Source: Desulfosporosinus sp.
GTDB taxonomy: Bacteria > Bacillota > Desulfitobacteriia > Desulfitobacteriales > Desulfitobacteriaceae
Assembly (NCBI GenBank): GCA_003513495.1
Contig: DOPM01000043.1
Location: forward strand, 65,178-78,327
Reading direction: 5' to 3'
Length of the DNA: 13,150 nt
Shown: in pieces, positions 5,956 through 13,108 of the stretch
How positions within the stretch are numbered: position 1 is the first letter of the stretch
Layout of the letters: each line of letters opens with the position of its first letter
The notes under the pieces: generated by a model
What the model saw: only the letters and a program-made list of their open reading frames with translations
Told to the model about the DNA's origin: nothing
The model's database searches: none
Translations under genes and position numbers: made by a program

Positions 5956-5957
5956 GC
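5936..5957. repeat. Inverted repeat upstream of the groESL promoter
   Basis: GCTTAAA (5936-5942) and TTTAAGC (5951-5957) form a 7-bp stem with an 8-base loop. An overlapping alternative pairs 5929-5934 (AAATAC) with 5948-5953 (GTATTT), so the two stems are mutually exclusive. Function is unknown. Confidence 0.35.
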
Positions 5958-5964
5958 TATTTGG

Positions 5965-5986
5965 GGGGTTGCTTTCCCGCAACCCC
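5965..5986. repeat. GC-rich inverted repeat overlapping the groESL -35 box
   Basis: GGGGTTGC (5965-5972) and GCAACCCC (5979-5986) pair perfectly around a 6-base loop. It could be a weak terminator for read-through from the NYN gene (a TT and A/T-rich run follow) or a DNA operator, since it covers the -35 hexamer of groESL. Confidence 0.5.
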
Positions 5987-5997
5987 TTGCATATTAT
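5969..5997 (+). promoter_or_regulatory. Sigma-A-type promoter of groESL
   Basis: TTGCTT (5969-5974) and TATTAT (5992-5997) are spaced by 17 bases, placing the transcription start at about 6004, right at the left edge of the CIRCE operator. This is the standard arrangement of an HrcA-repressed vegetative promoter. Confidence 0.7.
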
Positions 5998-6004
5998 TAT
6001 AGAT

Positions 6005-6043
6005 ATATTGTTAGCACTCAATAGAGTCGAGTGCTAACAATAT
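6005..6043. promoter_or_regulatory. CIRCE operator (HrcA binding site)
   Basis: TTAGCACTC (6011-6019), nine bases, GAGTGCTAA (6029-6037) match the CIRCE consensus exactly. The perfect arms extend further to 15 bases each (6005-6019 and 6029-6043). HrcA binds this element and represses groESL; heat stress relieves repression. In the mRNA it would also form a stable 5' hairpin upstream of the groES SD (6063-6069). Confidence 0.97.
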
Positions 6044-6079
6044 CAAATAAAAAGAAAAACATAGGAGGGACTTTTCTTC

Positions 6080-6364
6080 ATGAACATTAAACCTCTCGCA
6101 GATCGGGTAATTATTAAAGCACTCCCGATGGAAGAAAAAACAAAGAGCGGTATTATTATGCCGGATACCGCTAAAGAAAAACCACAAGAAGGCGAAGTTG
6201 TCGCTGCAGGTCCTGGAAAAGTGGAAAAAGGTGAACGCATCGCGCTAGAGGTAAAAGTAGGGGACCGTGTAATTTATTCCAAATATGCAGGAACCGAAGT
6301 TAAATATGATGGTGAAGAGTACTTAATTCTGAAAGAAACCGATATTTTAGCCATCATTGGCTAG
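6080..6364 (+). CDS. groES: Co-chaperonin GroES
   Basis: GroES is the heptameric lid of the GroEL chaperonin, acting in the cytoplasm on newly made or stress-unfolded proteins. The 94-residue product starts MNIKPLADRVIIKA, contains the mobile-loop region EEKTKSGIIMPDTAKEKPQ (residues 18-36, with the GIIM contact for GroEL) and ends with the typical LILKETDILAIIG. Length is standard. The ATG at 6080 has SD AGGAGGG (6063-6069). It is followed 41 bases later by groEL; both depend on the CIRCE-controlled promoter. Confidence 0.98.
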   Translation: MNIKPLADRVIIKALPMEEKTKSGIIMPDTAKEKPQEGEVVAAGPGKVEKGERIALEVKVGDRVIYSKYAGTEVKYDGEEYLILKETDILAIIG

Positions 6365-6405
6365 TGCAATAAGACTTAGACGAATTTTTAAGGAGTGAAT
6401 ATACG

Positions 6406-8046
6406 TTGGCAAAGCAAATTATTTTTAATCAAGATGCACGTCATGCTTTAGAACGCGGTGTTAATGCTCTCGCTGAAGCTGTTCGCGTAACTTTAGGACC
6501 CAAAGGACGTAATGTCGTACTAGACAAGAAATTTGGATCCCCTCTAATCACCAACGATGGTGTAACAATTGCTCGTGATATTGAATTGGAAGATCCTTTT
6601 GAAAATATGGGAGCACAACTTGTTAAAGAGGTTGCCACAAAAACTAACGATGTAGCTGGTGACGGTACAACGACTGCTACTGTTTTAGCACAAGCTATTA
6701 TTCGTGAAGGACTAAAGAATGTTGCTGCGGGCGCTAACCCAATGGGCATTAAACGTGGAATTGAGCAAGCAGTGGAAGTCGTTGTTGCAGATATCAAAGC
6801 TAATGCTAAGCTCGTTGAAACAAGTGAAGCTATTGCTCAAGTTGCTTCTATCTCTGCTAGCGACAAAAACATTGGTGATTTGATTGCTCAGGCCATGGAA
6901 AAAGTTGGAAAAGATGGCGTTATCACGGTTGAAGAAGCTAAAGGTATGACGACTGAACTTCAAGTGGTTGAAGGAATGCAATTTGACCGCGGTTATATCT
7001 CCGCTTATATGATCACAGATACCGAGAAAATGGAAGCCGTACTAAATGACCCTTACATCTTAATTACTGATAAGAAGATTAGTGCAATCCAAGATGTTCT
7101 ACCTGTACTAGAGAAAGTTGTACAAGCTGGTCGTCAATTACTGATTATTGCTGAAGATATTGACGGGGAAGCTATGGCTACTCTTGTTCTCAACAAATTA
7201 CGCGGAACCTTTGTCTGCGTTGCAGTTAAAGCTCCTGGCTTTGGAGATCGTCGTAAAGCAATGCTCGAAGATATTGCTGTACTAACAGGTGGAACAGTTA
7301 TTACTGAAGATTTGGGACTCAAGTTAGAAAACACGACTATTGAAATGCTGGGACGTTCGCGTCAAGTTCGTGTAACCAAAGAAGAAACCACACTTGTAGA
7401 AGGATCTGGAAACACCGAAGACATTAAGAAGCGTGTTGAAGCAATTAAACGTCAAATCGAAGAAACCACCTCTGACTTTGATCGTGAAAAACTCCAAGAG
7501 CGTTTAGCAAAATTAGCAGGTGGAGTTGCAGTTATCCAAGTTGGTGCTGCTACCGAAACTGAAATGAAGGAGAAGAAACTCCGCATTGAAGATGCTTTAG
7601 CTGCTACTCGTGCTGCGGTTGAAGAAGGTATCGTATCTGGTGGAGGTACAACTCTCATTGACGCTATTCAAGCCTTAGATGCACTGAATTTAGTTGGGGA
7701 TGAGGCTACTGGTGTAAGTATTGTTCGTAGAGCCCTCGAAGAGCCACTTCGTCAAATCGCTAATAATGCCGGACATGAAGGTTCCGTCGTTGTTGGTAAA
7801 GTTCGTGAATCCGGCGCCAGAGGAATTGGCTTCAATGCAGTAACCGAAGTCTATGAAGACATGATTGCTGCTGGTATTGTTGACCCAGCTAAAGTTACTC
7901 GTTCAGCTCTGCAAAACGCAGGCTCAATTGCTGCTATGCTCTTGACCACGGAATGCTTAGTCTCTGACCTACCAGCAAAAGATGGTGGAGCAGGCGCTAT
8001 GCCAGGCGGAATGGGTGGCATGGGTGGAATGGGCGGCATGATGTAA
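6406..8046 (+). CDS. groEL: Chaperonin GroEL
   Basis: GroEL is the ATP-driven double-ring folding chamber that works with GroES. The full-length 546-residue protein has the ATP-binding LGPKGRNVVLDK region (residues 30-41), the catalytic loop GDGTTT (85-90), SGGGTT in the C-terminal equatorial domain, and the flexible Gly-Gly-Met repeat tail ending in MGGMM. The start is TTG at 6406, with AAGGAG (6390-6395) ten bases ahead and the usual AKQIIFNQDAR N-terminus. Codon choice is biased toward a few preferred codons, as expected for a highly expressed gene. A strong terminator lies about 95 bases downstream. Confidence 0.98.
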   Translation: MAKQIIFNQDARHALERGVNALAEAVRVTLGPKGRNVVLDKKFGSPLITNDGVTIARDIELEDPFENMGAQLVKEVATKTNDVAGDGTTTATVLAQAIIREGLKNVAAGANPMGIKRGIEQAVEVVVADIKANAKLVETSEAIAQVASISASDKNIGDLIAQAMEKVGKDGVITVEEAKGMTTELQVVEGMQFDRGYISAYMITDTEKMEAVLNDPYILITDKKISAIQDVLPVLEKVVQAGRQLLIIAEDIDGEAMATLVLNKLRGTFVCVAVKAPGFGDRRKAMLEDIAVLTGGTVITEDLGLKLENTTIEMLGRSRQVRVTKEETTLVEGSGNTEDIKKRVEAIKRQIEETTSDFDREKLQERLAKLAGGVAVIQVGAATETEMKEKKLRIEDALAATRAAVEEGIVSGGGTTLIDAIQALDALNLVGDEATGVSIVRRALEEPLRQIANNAGHEGSVVVGKVRESGARGIGFNAVTEVYEDMIAAGIVDPAKVTRSALQNAGSIAAMLLTTECLVSDLPAKDGGAGAMPGGMGGMGGMGGMM

Positions 8047-8140
8047 GAGCCTGAAGGCCTTGTGTACCAAGGGTTACAGACTCTGAAGGTTGGCAGTGCT
8101 GACGCCATATCGTTGCTATAGCTCATAAAAAATTCTTGCG

Positions 8141-8186
8141 GAGTCCTCTCATGAGTTCACTGAACTTGTGAGGGGACTCTTTTTTT
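8141..8186 (+). terminator. Strong Rho-independent terminator after groEL
   Basis: An 18-bp stem (8141-8158 with 8162-8179, all Watson-Crick or G-U pairs) with loop ACT is followed by seven T residues (8180-8186). It ends the groESL transcript ahead of the convergent sfsA gene. Confidence 0.93.
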
Positions 8187-8220
8187 ATGCACTAGGTAAC
8201 GTGCATATTACGAAAGTTTT

Positions 8221-8910
8221 TTATGAAAGACGAACTTCTACCGGAGTCCCTATGGTTATCTCATCTTCGGAGACAATAGAATCATAGGCTAGAATCGTTA
8301 CTCCTTTTATACTTGCAAGTTTTAATGCCTTTGCAAATTCCGGATCCCTGATCTCAAAGGGTTTAAAAAACTTTACGCCCTTCATCTGGATGAGAAAGAA
8401 AATGAACCCGGCATAACCCTCTTCCACAGCTTTGATCATTTCATAAATATGCTTGGAGCCCCTCTGAGTAGGAGCATCGGGGAACATGGCTATGCTTTCA
8501 GTTTCAAGAGTTACACCTTTTACTTCTATAAAGCCTCTCCGTTCATTGGTTTCGAAGCACAAATCAAATCTAGAATTACCGTAAACAATTTCTTTAGATA
8601 GCTTTGTAATACCATCAATTTCCTTGATTCTCCCCTCCTTTATACCCTGATATACAACCGTATTGGGAACTTGCGAATCGATATTGATCAGAACATCTTC
8701 TTTGTATGCGGCAATAATTGAGTACTTTGTCTTCCGCTTCGTATTTTTTGCTTCTTCTAAAATCACGACAGTTCCTTCCTGTAGGATTTCTTTGCACCGC
8801 CCTGTATTTTTGACATGAACAATTTCTTCATTATTGTCTATTATCACATGAGCGATAAACCTATTAGGCCGTCTTAAAAATTTTGCAACTTTAACAGATG
8901 GGTACTTCAA
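8221..8910 (-). CDS. sfsA: SfsA family protein (sugar fermentation stimulation protein homologue)
   Basis: The 229-residue product matches SfsA throughout. It has an N-terminal OB-like part with VKNTGRCKEIL (residues 33-43) and a C-terminal nuclease-like domain with D116, FIEVKGVTLE (127-136, an E-x-K pair as in PD-(D/E)xK folds), FPDAPTQRGSKH (143-154) and a final strand. E. coli SfsA was described as stimulating maltose metabolism genes and binding DNA. The biochemical role in Firmicutes is not settled, and the nuclease-like motif is known of the family. The start is TTG at 8910 with AAGGGAG just upstream. The SDR gene ends four bases before it on the same strand, so the SD lies at the SDR 3' end and the two are probably co-translated. 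Confidence 0.92.
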   Translation of the reverse strand: MKYPSVKVAKFLRRPNRFIAHVIIDNNEEIVHVKNTGRCKEILQEGTVVILEEAKNTKRKTKYSIIAAYKEDVLINIDSQVPNTVVYQGIKEGRIKEIDGITKLSKEIVYGNSRFDLCFETNERRGFIEVKGVTLETESIAMFPDAPTQRGSKHIYEMIKAVEEGYAGFIFFLIQMKGVKFFKPFEIRDPEFAKALKLASIKGVTILAYDSIVSEDEITIGTPVEVRLS

Positions 8911-8914
8911 CGAT

Positions 8915-9730
8915 TCACTCCCTTAATCTATAAGTCAGCCTTAAGCTTGCGAGCCACTTAGAAAATTCAATGGCAGTTATTCTTTCAGCTGTAATGCCAT
9001 CGGACTTGCCAGAGGCTAAGAAAATAATTGGTTCTATCATAACTCTTGGGCGTAGGAGTGGGAATGTTATTTGGCCCTTAAGTTCTTCCGGAATCATCCC
9101 GGTATCCGTTACTCCGCCGGGAAGAAGCATATTGACTGTAATTCCATATGGACGAAGATCCTCTGCCATTATGTATGACAGTGACTCAGCTCCAGCTCGA
9201 GAAGGTCCATAGGGGATAAAGCCCTTACACCTCATGGTTTCATCATTCGTCGTAATGTTGATGATTTTTCCATATCCCTGCTCGATCATAAGTGGGGTAA
9301 ATCCTCGGGCCACTAGAAAATATCCAGTGAGGTTTGTGTCAATTAAATTTCGAAATCCGTCAGGGGTCACCTGGAAAAATGGTTGTGGTTCTATCATGAA
9401 TCGCTTATTTATCGTTTGCATACCAATTCCGGCGTTATTGACTAAAACATCAAGCTTCCCCCATGTTCTTTGTACCCATTTAACTGAATCCGCAATCGAT
9501 GTTTCCGAGCGAACATCCATAGGTAAACCGTAGGCATCTAAACCAGATAATTTTAGTCGTTTAACCTGATTATCCAATTTTACTCCTGGTTTTGAAGCTA
9601 AAGCAACCGTAGCCCCTACACGTAGAAGACCTTCCGCCATTGCAAGCCCAATGCCACTTGAGGAACCGGTTACAACTATATGTGTTCCCGATAAGTCAAT
9701 TTTTGAATTTGATGTATTTGTTTCAGTCAA
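8915..9730 (-). CDS. SDR-family NAD(P)-dependent oxidoreductase with variant active site
   Basis: The 271-residue protein is a short-chain dehydrogenase/reductase of Rossmann fold. It has the cofactor loop TGSSSGIG (residues 21-28), NNAG (98-101), Asn133, a T-T segment (160-161) where the catalytic Ser usually sits, Tyr174 and the PGG loop near 205. The catalytic YxxxK is replaced by Y-G-P-S-R (Y174, R178; codon CGA), so the usual Lys is Arg. The substrate is unknown. The start is placed at TTG 9730: AGGAGG lies nine bases before it. A start at 9748 would put this SD inside the coding region. It is upstream of sfsA with a 4-base gap. Acidic residues typical of strict NAD preference are not evident after the second strand, so NADP use is possible. 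Confidence 0.88.
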   Translation of the reverse strand: MTETNTSNSKIDLSGTHIVVTGSSSGIGLAMAEGLLRVGATVALASKPGVKLDNQVKRLKLSGLDAYGLPMDVRSETSIADSVKWVQRTWGKLDVLVNNAGIGMQTINKRFMIEPQPFFQVTPDGFRNLIDTNLTGYFLVARGFTPLMIEQGYGKIINITTNDETMRCKGFIPYGPSRAGAESLSYIMAEDLRPYGITVNMLLPGGVTDTGMIPEELKGQITFPLLRPRVMIEPIIFLASGKSDGITAERITAIEFSKWLASLRLTYRLRE

Positions 9731-10134
9731 TCTTACCTTCCTCCTCAAATTGAACTAATGTTAATCAAAGAAAAACGGGCACTATCAATCAGTTCTTGTG
9801 ATCCATAAAAATGAAGGTACCGTCTACACCGTAAAGGATGTACATGAATCTATGGTTCCAGTAAATAGAGTGTTTTAATCTTGTTCTAGCTGAACCTTAT
9901 GTCTATCTATTAAACGTATTTACATATTGTCTTCGATTGTAACACAACAATGCCATTAACTCCTGAGTTAATGTCCTTTCAATGATAAAAGTCGCTGAAT
10001 TAGCCGTAAATCAAGGAGCAAGGAAGAAAGGATGATTGTTTTTTAAAAATCTTAGTAATCCTCCCGTATGGGCGGAATAGGGCAAGCTGATTTTACATAC
10101 TAGTAGGGTAAGAACTCCGCCAGGGGGGCATGAG
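9731..10134. other. Divergent intergenic region with a palindrome and coding-like fragment
   Basis: About 400 bases without a recognised gene lie between the leftward SDR gene and the rightward gene at 10135. They contain an open fragment on the plus strand (9765-9878, see findings), a palindrome at 9954-9973, a possible leftward -10 at 9941-9936, and a long-range inverted repeat GGCGGA (10071-10076)/TCCGCC (10116-10121) just before the next start. No RNA gene is recognised. Confidence 0.4.
9936..9973 (-). promoter_or_regulatory. Possible leftward promoter with overlapping palindrome
   Basis: On the minus strand TGT-TACAAT (9944-9936) resembles an extended -10. Directly behind it, covering the -35 position, is a perfect palindrome CATTAACT-CCTG-AGTTAATG (9954-9973). 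It has no T tract, so an operator is more likely than a terminator. It would give the SDR-sfsA mRNA a leader of roughly 200 nt. Confidence 0.35.
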
Positions 10135-10797
10135 ATGAAGAAAAGAGGACTATGGTTACTCATCGGAATCAGTATCGTGTTGATGGGGGTATTTCTAGGA
10201 CGCTTTTTTTGGCAGCCAGAACCCACTGATTTAGTCACACACGGCTTAGAACGACTAAATGCAGCGACCTCTTTTCGCTACAGTTTAACCCAACATCAAT
10301 GGGTCGAGGGAAAAGATCGCGTACTCACTCAGATTCTAGGAGAAAAGGACGGTGGGAACACACGAATCTTGGGTCAGTTGGTAGGGAGCGAAGTGGAAAT
10401 GATCAAAATCGGAGATTCTACCTACAGCAAAGATCCGTTTAGCAAGAAGTGGATTCGTTTTGCTAATGCTCCAGCAGCCCAGGAAGTCTTTCTGGCGGAG
10501 CTCAACCCCTTATCTTCACTTCAGATGAAAGAACTTGGAGAGGTGATGCTTAGCGGTCAAGAGAAGGTAAATGGAGAAAAAACATGGGTGTGTCAATTAA
10601 AACCTAGTGTACAGAATCAAATGATGGAGGTATTTTGGACGGATTTCCAGTATACCCTTTATATTCGTAAGTCAGATAAAATGCTCGTTAAAGCGGCTAT
10701 CGAAGCGAAGAATAAAGCTAAGTCCGATCCCATGACCATGACACTCGAGTTTAAAGATATCGGTAAGAAGATAAGTATTCAGGCACCGGACATCTAA
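10135..10797 (+). CDS. Membrane-anchored protein of unknown function, LolA/LppX-like
   Basis: I do not recognise a specific family. The 220-residue protein begins with MKKRG and a hydrophobic helix at residues 6-24 (LWLLIGISIVLMGVFLG) without a lipobox cysteine, so it is a signal anchor or secreted protein. The exported part has alternating beta-type segments (FRYSLTQHQWV, TRILGQLVGSEVEMIKIGDSTYSKD, MEVFWTDFQYTLYIRKSDKML, MTMTLEFKDIGKKISI). This pattern of strands with a helix near the start recalls LolA/LppX-type half-barrel lipid-carrier folds common in Firmicute envelope proteins, but this rests on pattern alone. The ATG at 10135 has SD AGGGGGG (10122-10128). It is probably monocistronic, with a terminator about 55 bases after the stop. 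Confidence 0.8.
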   Translation: MKKRGLWLLIGISIVLMGVFLGRFFWQPEPTDLVTHGLERLNAATSFRYSLTQHQWVEGKDRVLTQILGEKDGGNTRILGQLVGSEVEMIKIGDSTYSKDPFSKKWIRFANAPAAQEVFLAELNPLSSLQMKELGEVMLSGQEKVNGEKTWVCQLKPSVQNQMMEVFWTDFQYTLYIRKSDKMLVKAAIEAKNKAKSDPMTMTLEFKDIGKKISIQAPDI

Positions 10798-10810
10798 AGA
10801 CGTTTAACCC

Positions 10811-10838
10811 GTAGGGGCAATTTGCGAATTGCCCCTAC
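10811..10838. repeat. Perfect 12-bp palindromic repeat GTAGGGGCAATT / AATTGCCCCTAC
   Basis: The arms 10811-10822 and 10827-10838 pair perfectly around TGCG. No T tract follows, and a proper terminator stands just downstream. Palindromes with GTAGGGGC...GCCCCTAC ends are familiar from dispersed intergenic repeats in clostridial and other genomes, so this may be one copy of such a family or a mini-element end. Copy number elsewhere cannot be seen here. Confidence 0.5.
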
Positions 10839-10852
10839 CATGGTAGTATGAG

Positions 10853-10895
10853 GAGTAAGTGTACCTAATAATGGGTATGCTTACTCTTTTTTTTT
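10853..10895 (+). terminator. Rho-independent terminator after the membrane-anchored protein gene
   Basis: A 15-bp stem with three G-U pairs (10853-10867 with 10872-10886), loop ATAA, is followed by nine T residues (10887-10895). It ends transcription of the gene at 10135 and insulates hpt. Confidence 0.92.
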
Positions 10896-10924
10896 GAATA
10901 ATAACGTTTGAACTATAAAAGCAT

Positions 10925-10953
10925 TTGCACAATGGACAAGCCTCTGGTATAGT
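10925..10953 (+). promoter_or_regulatory. Sigma-A-type promoter of hpt-guaA
   Basis: TTGCAC (10925-10930) and TATAGT (10948-10953) are separated by 17 bases, with TGG before the -10 (extended -10). Transcription would start near 10960, about 48 nt ahead of hpt. The short leader leaves no room for a purine riboswitch. Confidence 0.75.
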
Positions 10954-11007
10954 TTTGGCATGAGTTTTTCAGAAACGAGTTAGTATAGTATAGTGGAGGT
11001 GTCCTTA

Positions 11008-11550
11008 ATGGAAGAATATATTGCAAAAGTTTTAATATCACGAGAGGAATTGGCAAAACGCGTCTCAGAATTAGGGGCAGAGATTACTAGAGATTATGCT
11101 GGAAAGAATCTTTTGGTCCTAGGCATTTTAAAAGGAGCAGTACCCTTCATGTCAGATCTTATTCGAGAAATTAAATTACCGCTAGCTTATGACTTCATGG
11201 CGTTATCCAGCTACGGTGCGTCAACTCAATCCTCTGGTGTGGTCAGGATACTTAAGGATTTAGAGCGTAGTGTCGAAGATGTCCATATCTTGATTACTGA
11301 GGATATTGTGGATACAGGATTAACTTTACAGTACTTAAAAGCAAACTTAAAAGCACGCAATCCTCTTAGTATAAAGGTGGTCACACTCCTCGATAAAGCT
11401 GCACGACGACAGGCAGAAGTCTTTCCGGATTACAACGGATTTTCGATTCCAGACGAATTTGTCGTTGGGTACGGATTAGACTTTAATGAAGAATACAGAA
11501 ACTTACCTTACATTGGCGTTTTGAAACCCGAAGCGTATAAATTTATCTAA
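11008..11550 (+). CDS. hpt: Hypoxanthine phosphoribosyltransferase
   Basis: The enzyme salvages hypoxanthine and guanine by joining them to PRPP, giving IMP and GMP. The 180-residue product has the flexible GILKGA loop (residues 39-44), YDFMALSSYG (61-70), the PRPP-binding motif EDIVDTGLT (98-106), the Lys of LLDKAARR (K130) and the C-terminal EFVVGYGLDFNEEYRNLPYIGVL (150-172), as in bacterial HPRTs of normal length. The ATG at 11008 follows SD GGAGGT (10995-11000); an in-frame GTG at 10993 would include this SD in the coding region and is rejected. It shares a promoter with guaA, which starts 25 bases after its stop. Confidence 0.95.
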   Translation: MEEYIAKVLISREELAKRVSELGAEITRDYAGKNLLVLGILKGAVPFMSDLIREIKLPLAYDFMALSSYGASTQSSGVVRILKDLERSVEDVHILITEDIVDTGLTLQYLKANLKARNPLSIKVVTLLDKAARRQAEVFPDYNGFSIPDEFVVGYGLDFNEEYRNLPYIGVLKPEAYKFI

Positions 11551-11575
11551 TTTTTAATGAATGGTGATGAAATAA

Positions 11576-13108
11576 GTGACACAGGAATTAGTTTTGGTTC
11601 TGGATTTTGGGGGACAGTACAATCAGCTTATTGCTCGACGTGTTCGTGAGGCCCATGTATATTCTGAAATGATTTCCTATAAAACATCCGTTGAGGAAAT
11701 TAAGGCTCGTCAGCCTAAGGGAATAATCCTCTCAGGTGGGCCGGCAAGTGTTAATCAAGCGAACGCTCCTAAAGTGGACCCTGAAATATATAATTTAGGG
11801 ATCCCAATCTTGGGGATTTGTTATGGAATGCAATTGATGACCGTTCAGTTAGGTGGAAGCGTAGAACATCCGGAATTTAGTGAGTATGGAAAAGCCATGC
11901 TCACAATTAATAAGGCAACCGATCTCTGGAAAGGCATGGAGGGAGACCGTCCGTGCTGGATGAGCCATGGGGATTCTGTTCAGACGTTGCCTGAGGGCTT
12001 TGTAATTGCTGCCCACACCAGTCATACTCCGGTTGCAGCGATGATGGATGAAAAACGTCACTTCTATGGTGTCCAATTCCATCCGGAAGTTAAGCATACA
12101 CCCGATGGACAAGCGATGTTAGAGAAGTTTCTGTATGACATTTGTAAATGTGTTGGAGACTGGACCATGGAGTCCTTTATTGAGCTGCAGGTAGCTGAGA
12201 TACGGGCGAAAGTTGGAAATGGGCGTGTCCTTTGTGCTTTGAGTGGCGGCGTGGATTCTTCGGTTGCTGCGGCCTTAGTACACAAAGCAGTCGGAGACCA
12301 ACTCACCTGTGTTTTTGTTGACCATGGTTTTATGCGGAAAAATGAAGCTGAACAGGTTAAGAAGATTTTTACAGAACAATTCCAACTGAATTTGGTATTT
12401 GTGGATGCTCGAGAGCGTTTTATGAAAAAGCTTGAAGGAGTTTCAGATCCGGAAACTAAGCGTAAAGCTATTGGCAATGAATTCATTCGTGTTTTTGAAG
12501 TCGAGGCATCTAAGTTAGGCCAAGTAGATTTCTTAGTCCAAGGAACCCTTTATCCGGATATTGTGGAAAGCGGGACGGAAACTGCAGAAACAATTAAGAG
12601 TCACCATAATGTCGGTGGCTTACCGGAGGACATGCAGTTTGAGCTTGTCGAGCCGTTGCGTATGCTCTTTAAAGACGAAGTACGTGAACTCGGAACTGAA
12701 CTGGGAATGAGTGAGGAAATTGTCTGGCGTCAACCATTCCCTGGACCAGGACTGGCTATCCGGATTCTCGGCGAGATAACCCGTGAGAAGTTAGATATTT
12801 TGAGGGAAGCTGATGCTATTATTCTAGAAGAAATCCGACGTTCAGGAATGTATCGTGAATTATGGCAAAGCTTTGCGGTGCTCCCTTCCATCAAAAGCGT
12901 TGGGGTTATGGGAGATGGACGTACCTACGAATATCCCATAATTCTGAGGGCAGTCACCAGCGAAGATGCCATGACAGCGGATTGGGCTAGGCTCCCCTAT
13001 GAGCTTCTGCACAACATATCCTCAAGGGTTGTCAATGAAGTCAAGGGCGTCAATCGGGTGGTTTATGATATTACCTCGAAACCCCCTGGGACGATTGAGT
13101 GGGAGTAG
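11576..13108 (+). CDS. guaA: GMP synthase (glutamine-hydrolysing)
   Basis: GuaA converts XMP to GMP using ATP and glutamine. The complete 510-residue protein has an N-terminal class I amidotransferase with nucleophile C82 in GICYGMQ and partner H169/E171 in FHPEVKHT. The ATP-pyrophosphatase domain follows with the P-loop SGGVDSS (223-229), then the C-terminal dimerisation domain ending in the invariant PPGTIEWE. The start is GTG at 11576, giving the usual MTQELVLVLDFGGQYNQL; the SD is only a modest GGTGAT (11563-11568). It follows hpt as a two-gene unit joining base salvage and GMP synthesis. Confidence 0.97.
   Translation: MTQELVLVLDFGGQYNQLIARRVREAHVYSEMISYKTSVEEIKARQPKGIILSGGPASVNQANAPKVDPEIYNLGIPILGICYGMQLMTVQLGGSVEHPEFSEYGKAMLTINKATDLWKGMEGDRPCWMSHGDSVQTLPEGFVIAAHTSHTPVAAMMDEKRHFYGVQFHPEVKHTPDGQAMLEKFLYDICKCVGDWTMESFIELQVAEIRAKVGNGRVLCALSGGVDSSVAAALVHKAVGDQLTCVFVDHGFMRKNEAEQVKKIFTEQFQLNLVFVDARERFMKKLEGVSDPETKRKAIGNEFIRVFEVEASKLGQVDFLVQGTLYPDIVESGTETAETIKSHHNVGGLPEDMQFELVEPLRMLFKDEVRELGTELGMSEEIVWRQPFPGPGLAIRILGEITREKLDILREADAIILEEIRRSGMYRELWQSFAVLPSIKSVGVMGDGRTYEYPIILRAVTSEDAMTADWARLPYELLHNISSRVVNEVKGVNRVVYDITSKPPGTIEWE

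Noticed and set aside
8970..9533. Plus-strand open frames of 80 and 99 codons
   Set aside because: They are antisense to the SDR gene, which has clear family motifs, and show no recognisable domains.
10811..10838. Palindrome as the terminator of the gene at 10135
   Set aside because: No T tract follows it, and a complete terminator with nine T residues is present at 10853-10895.
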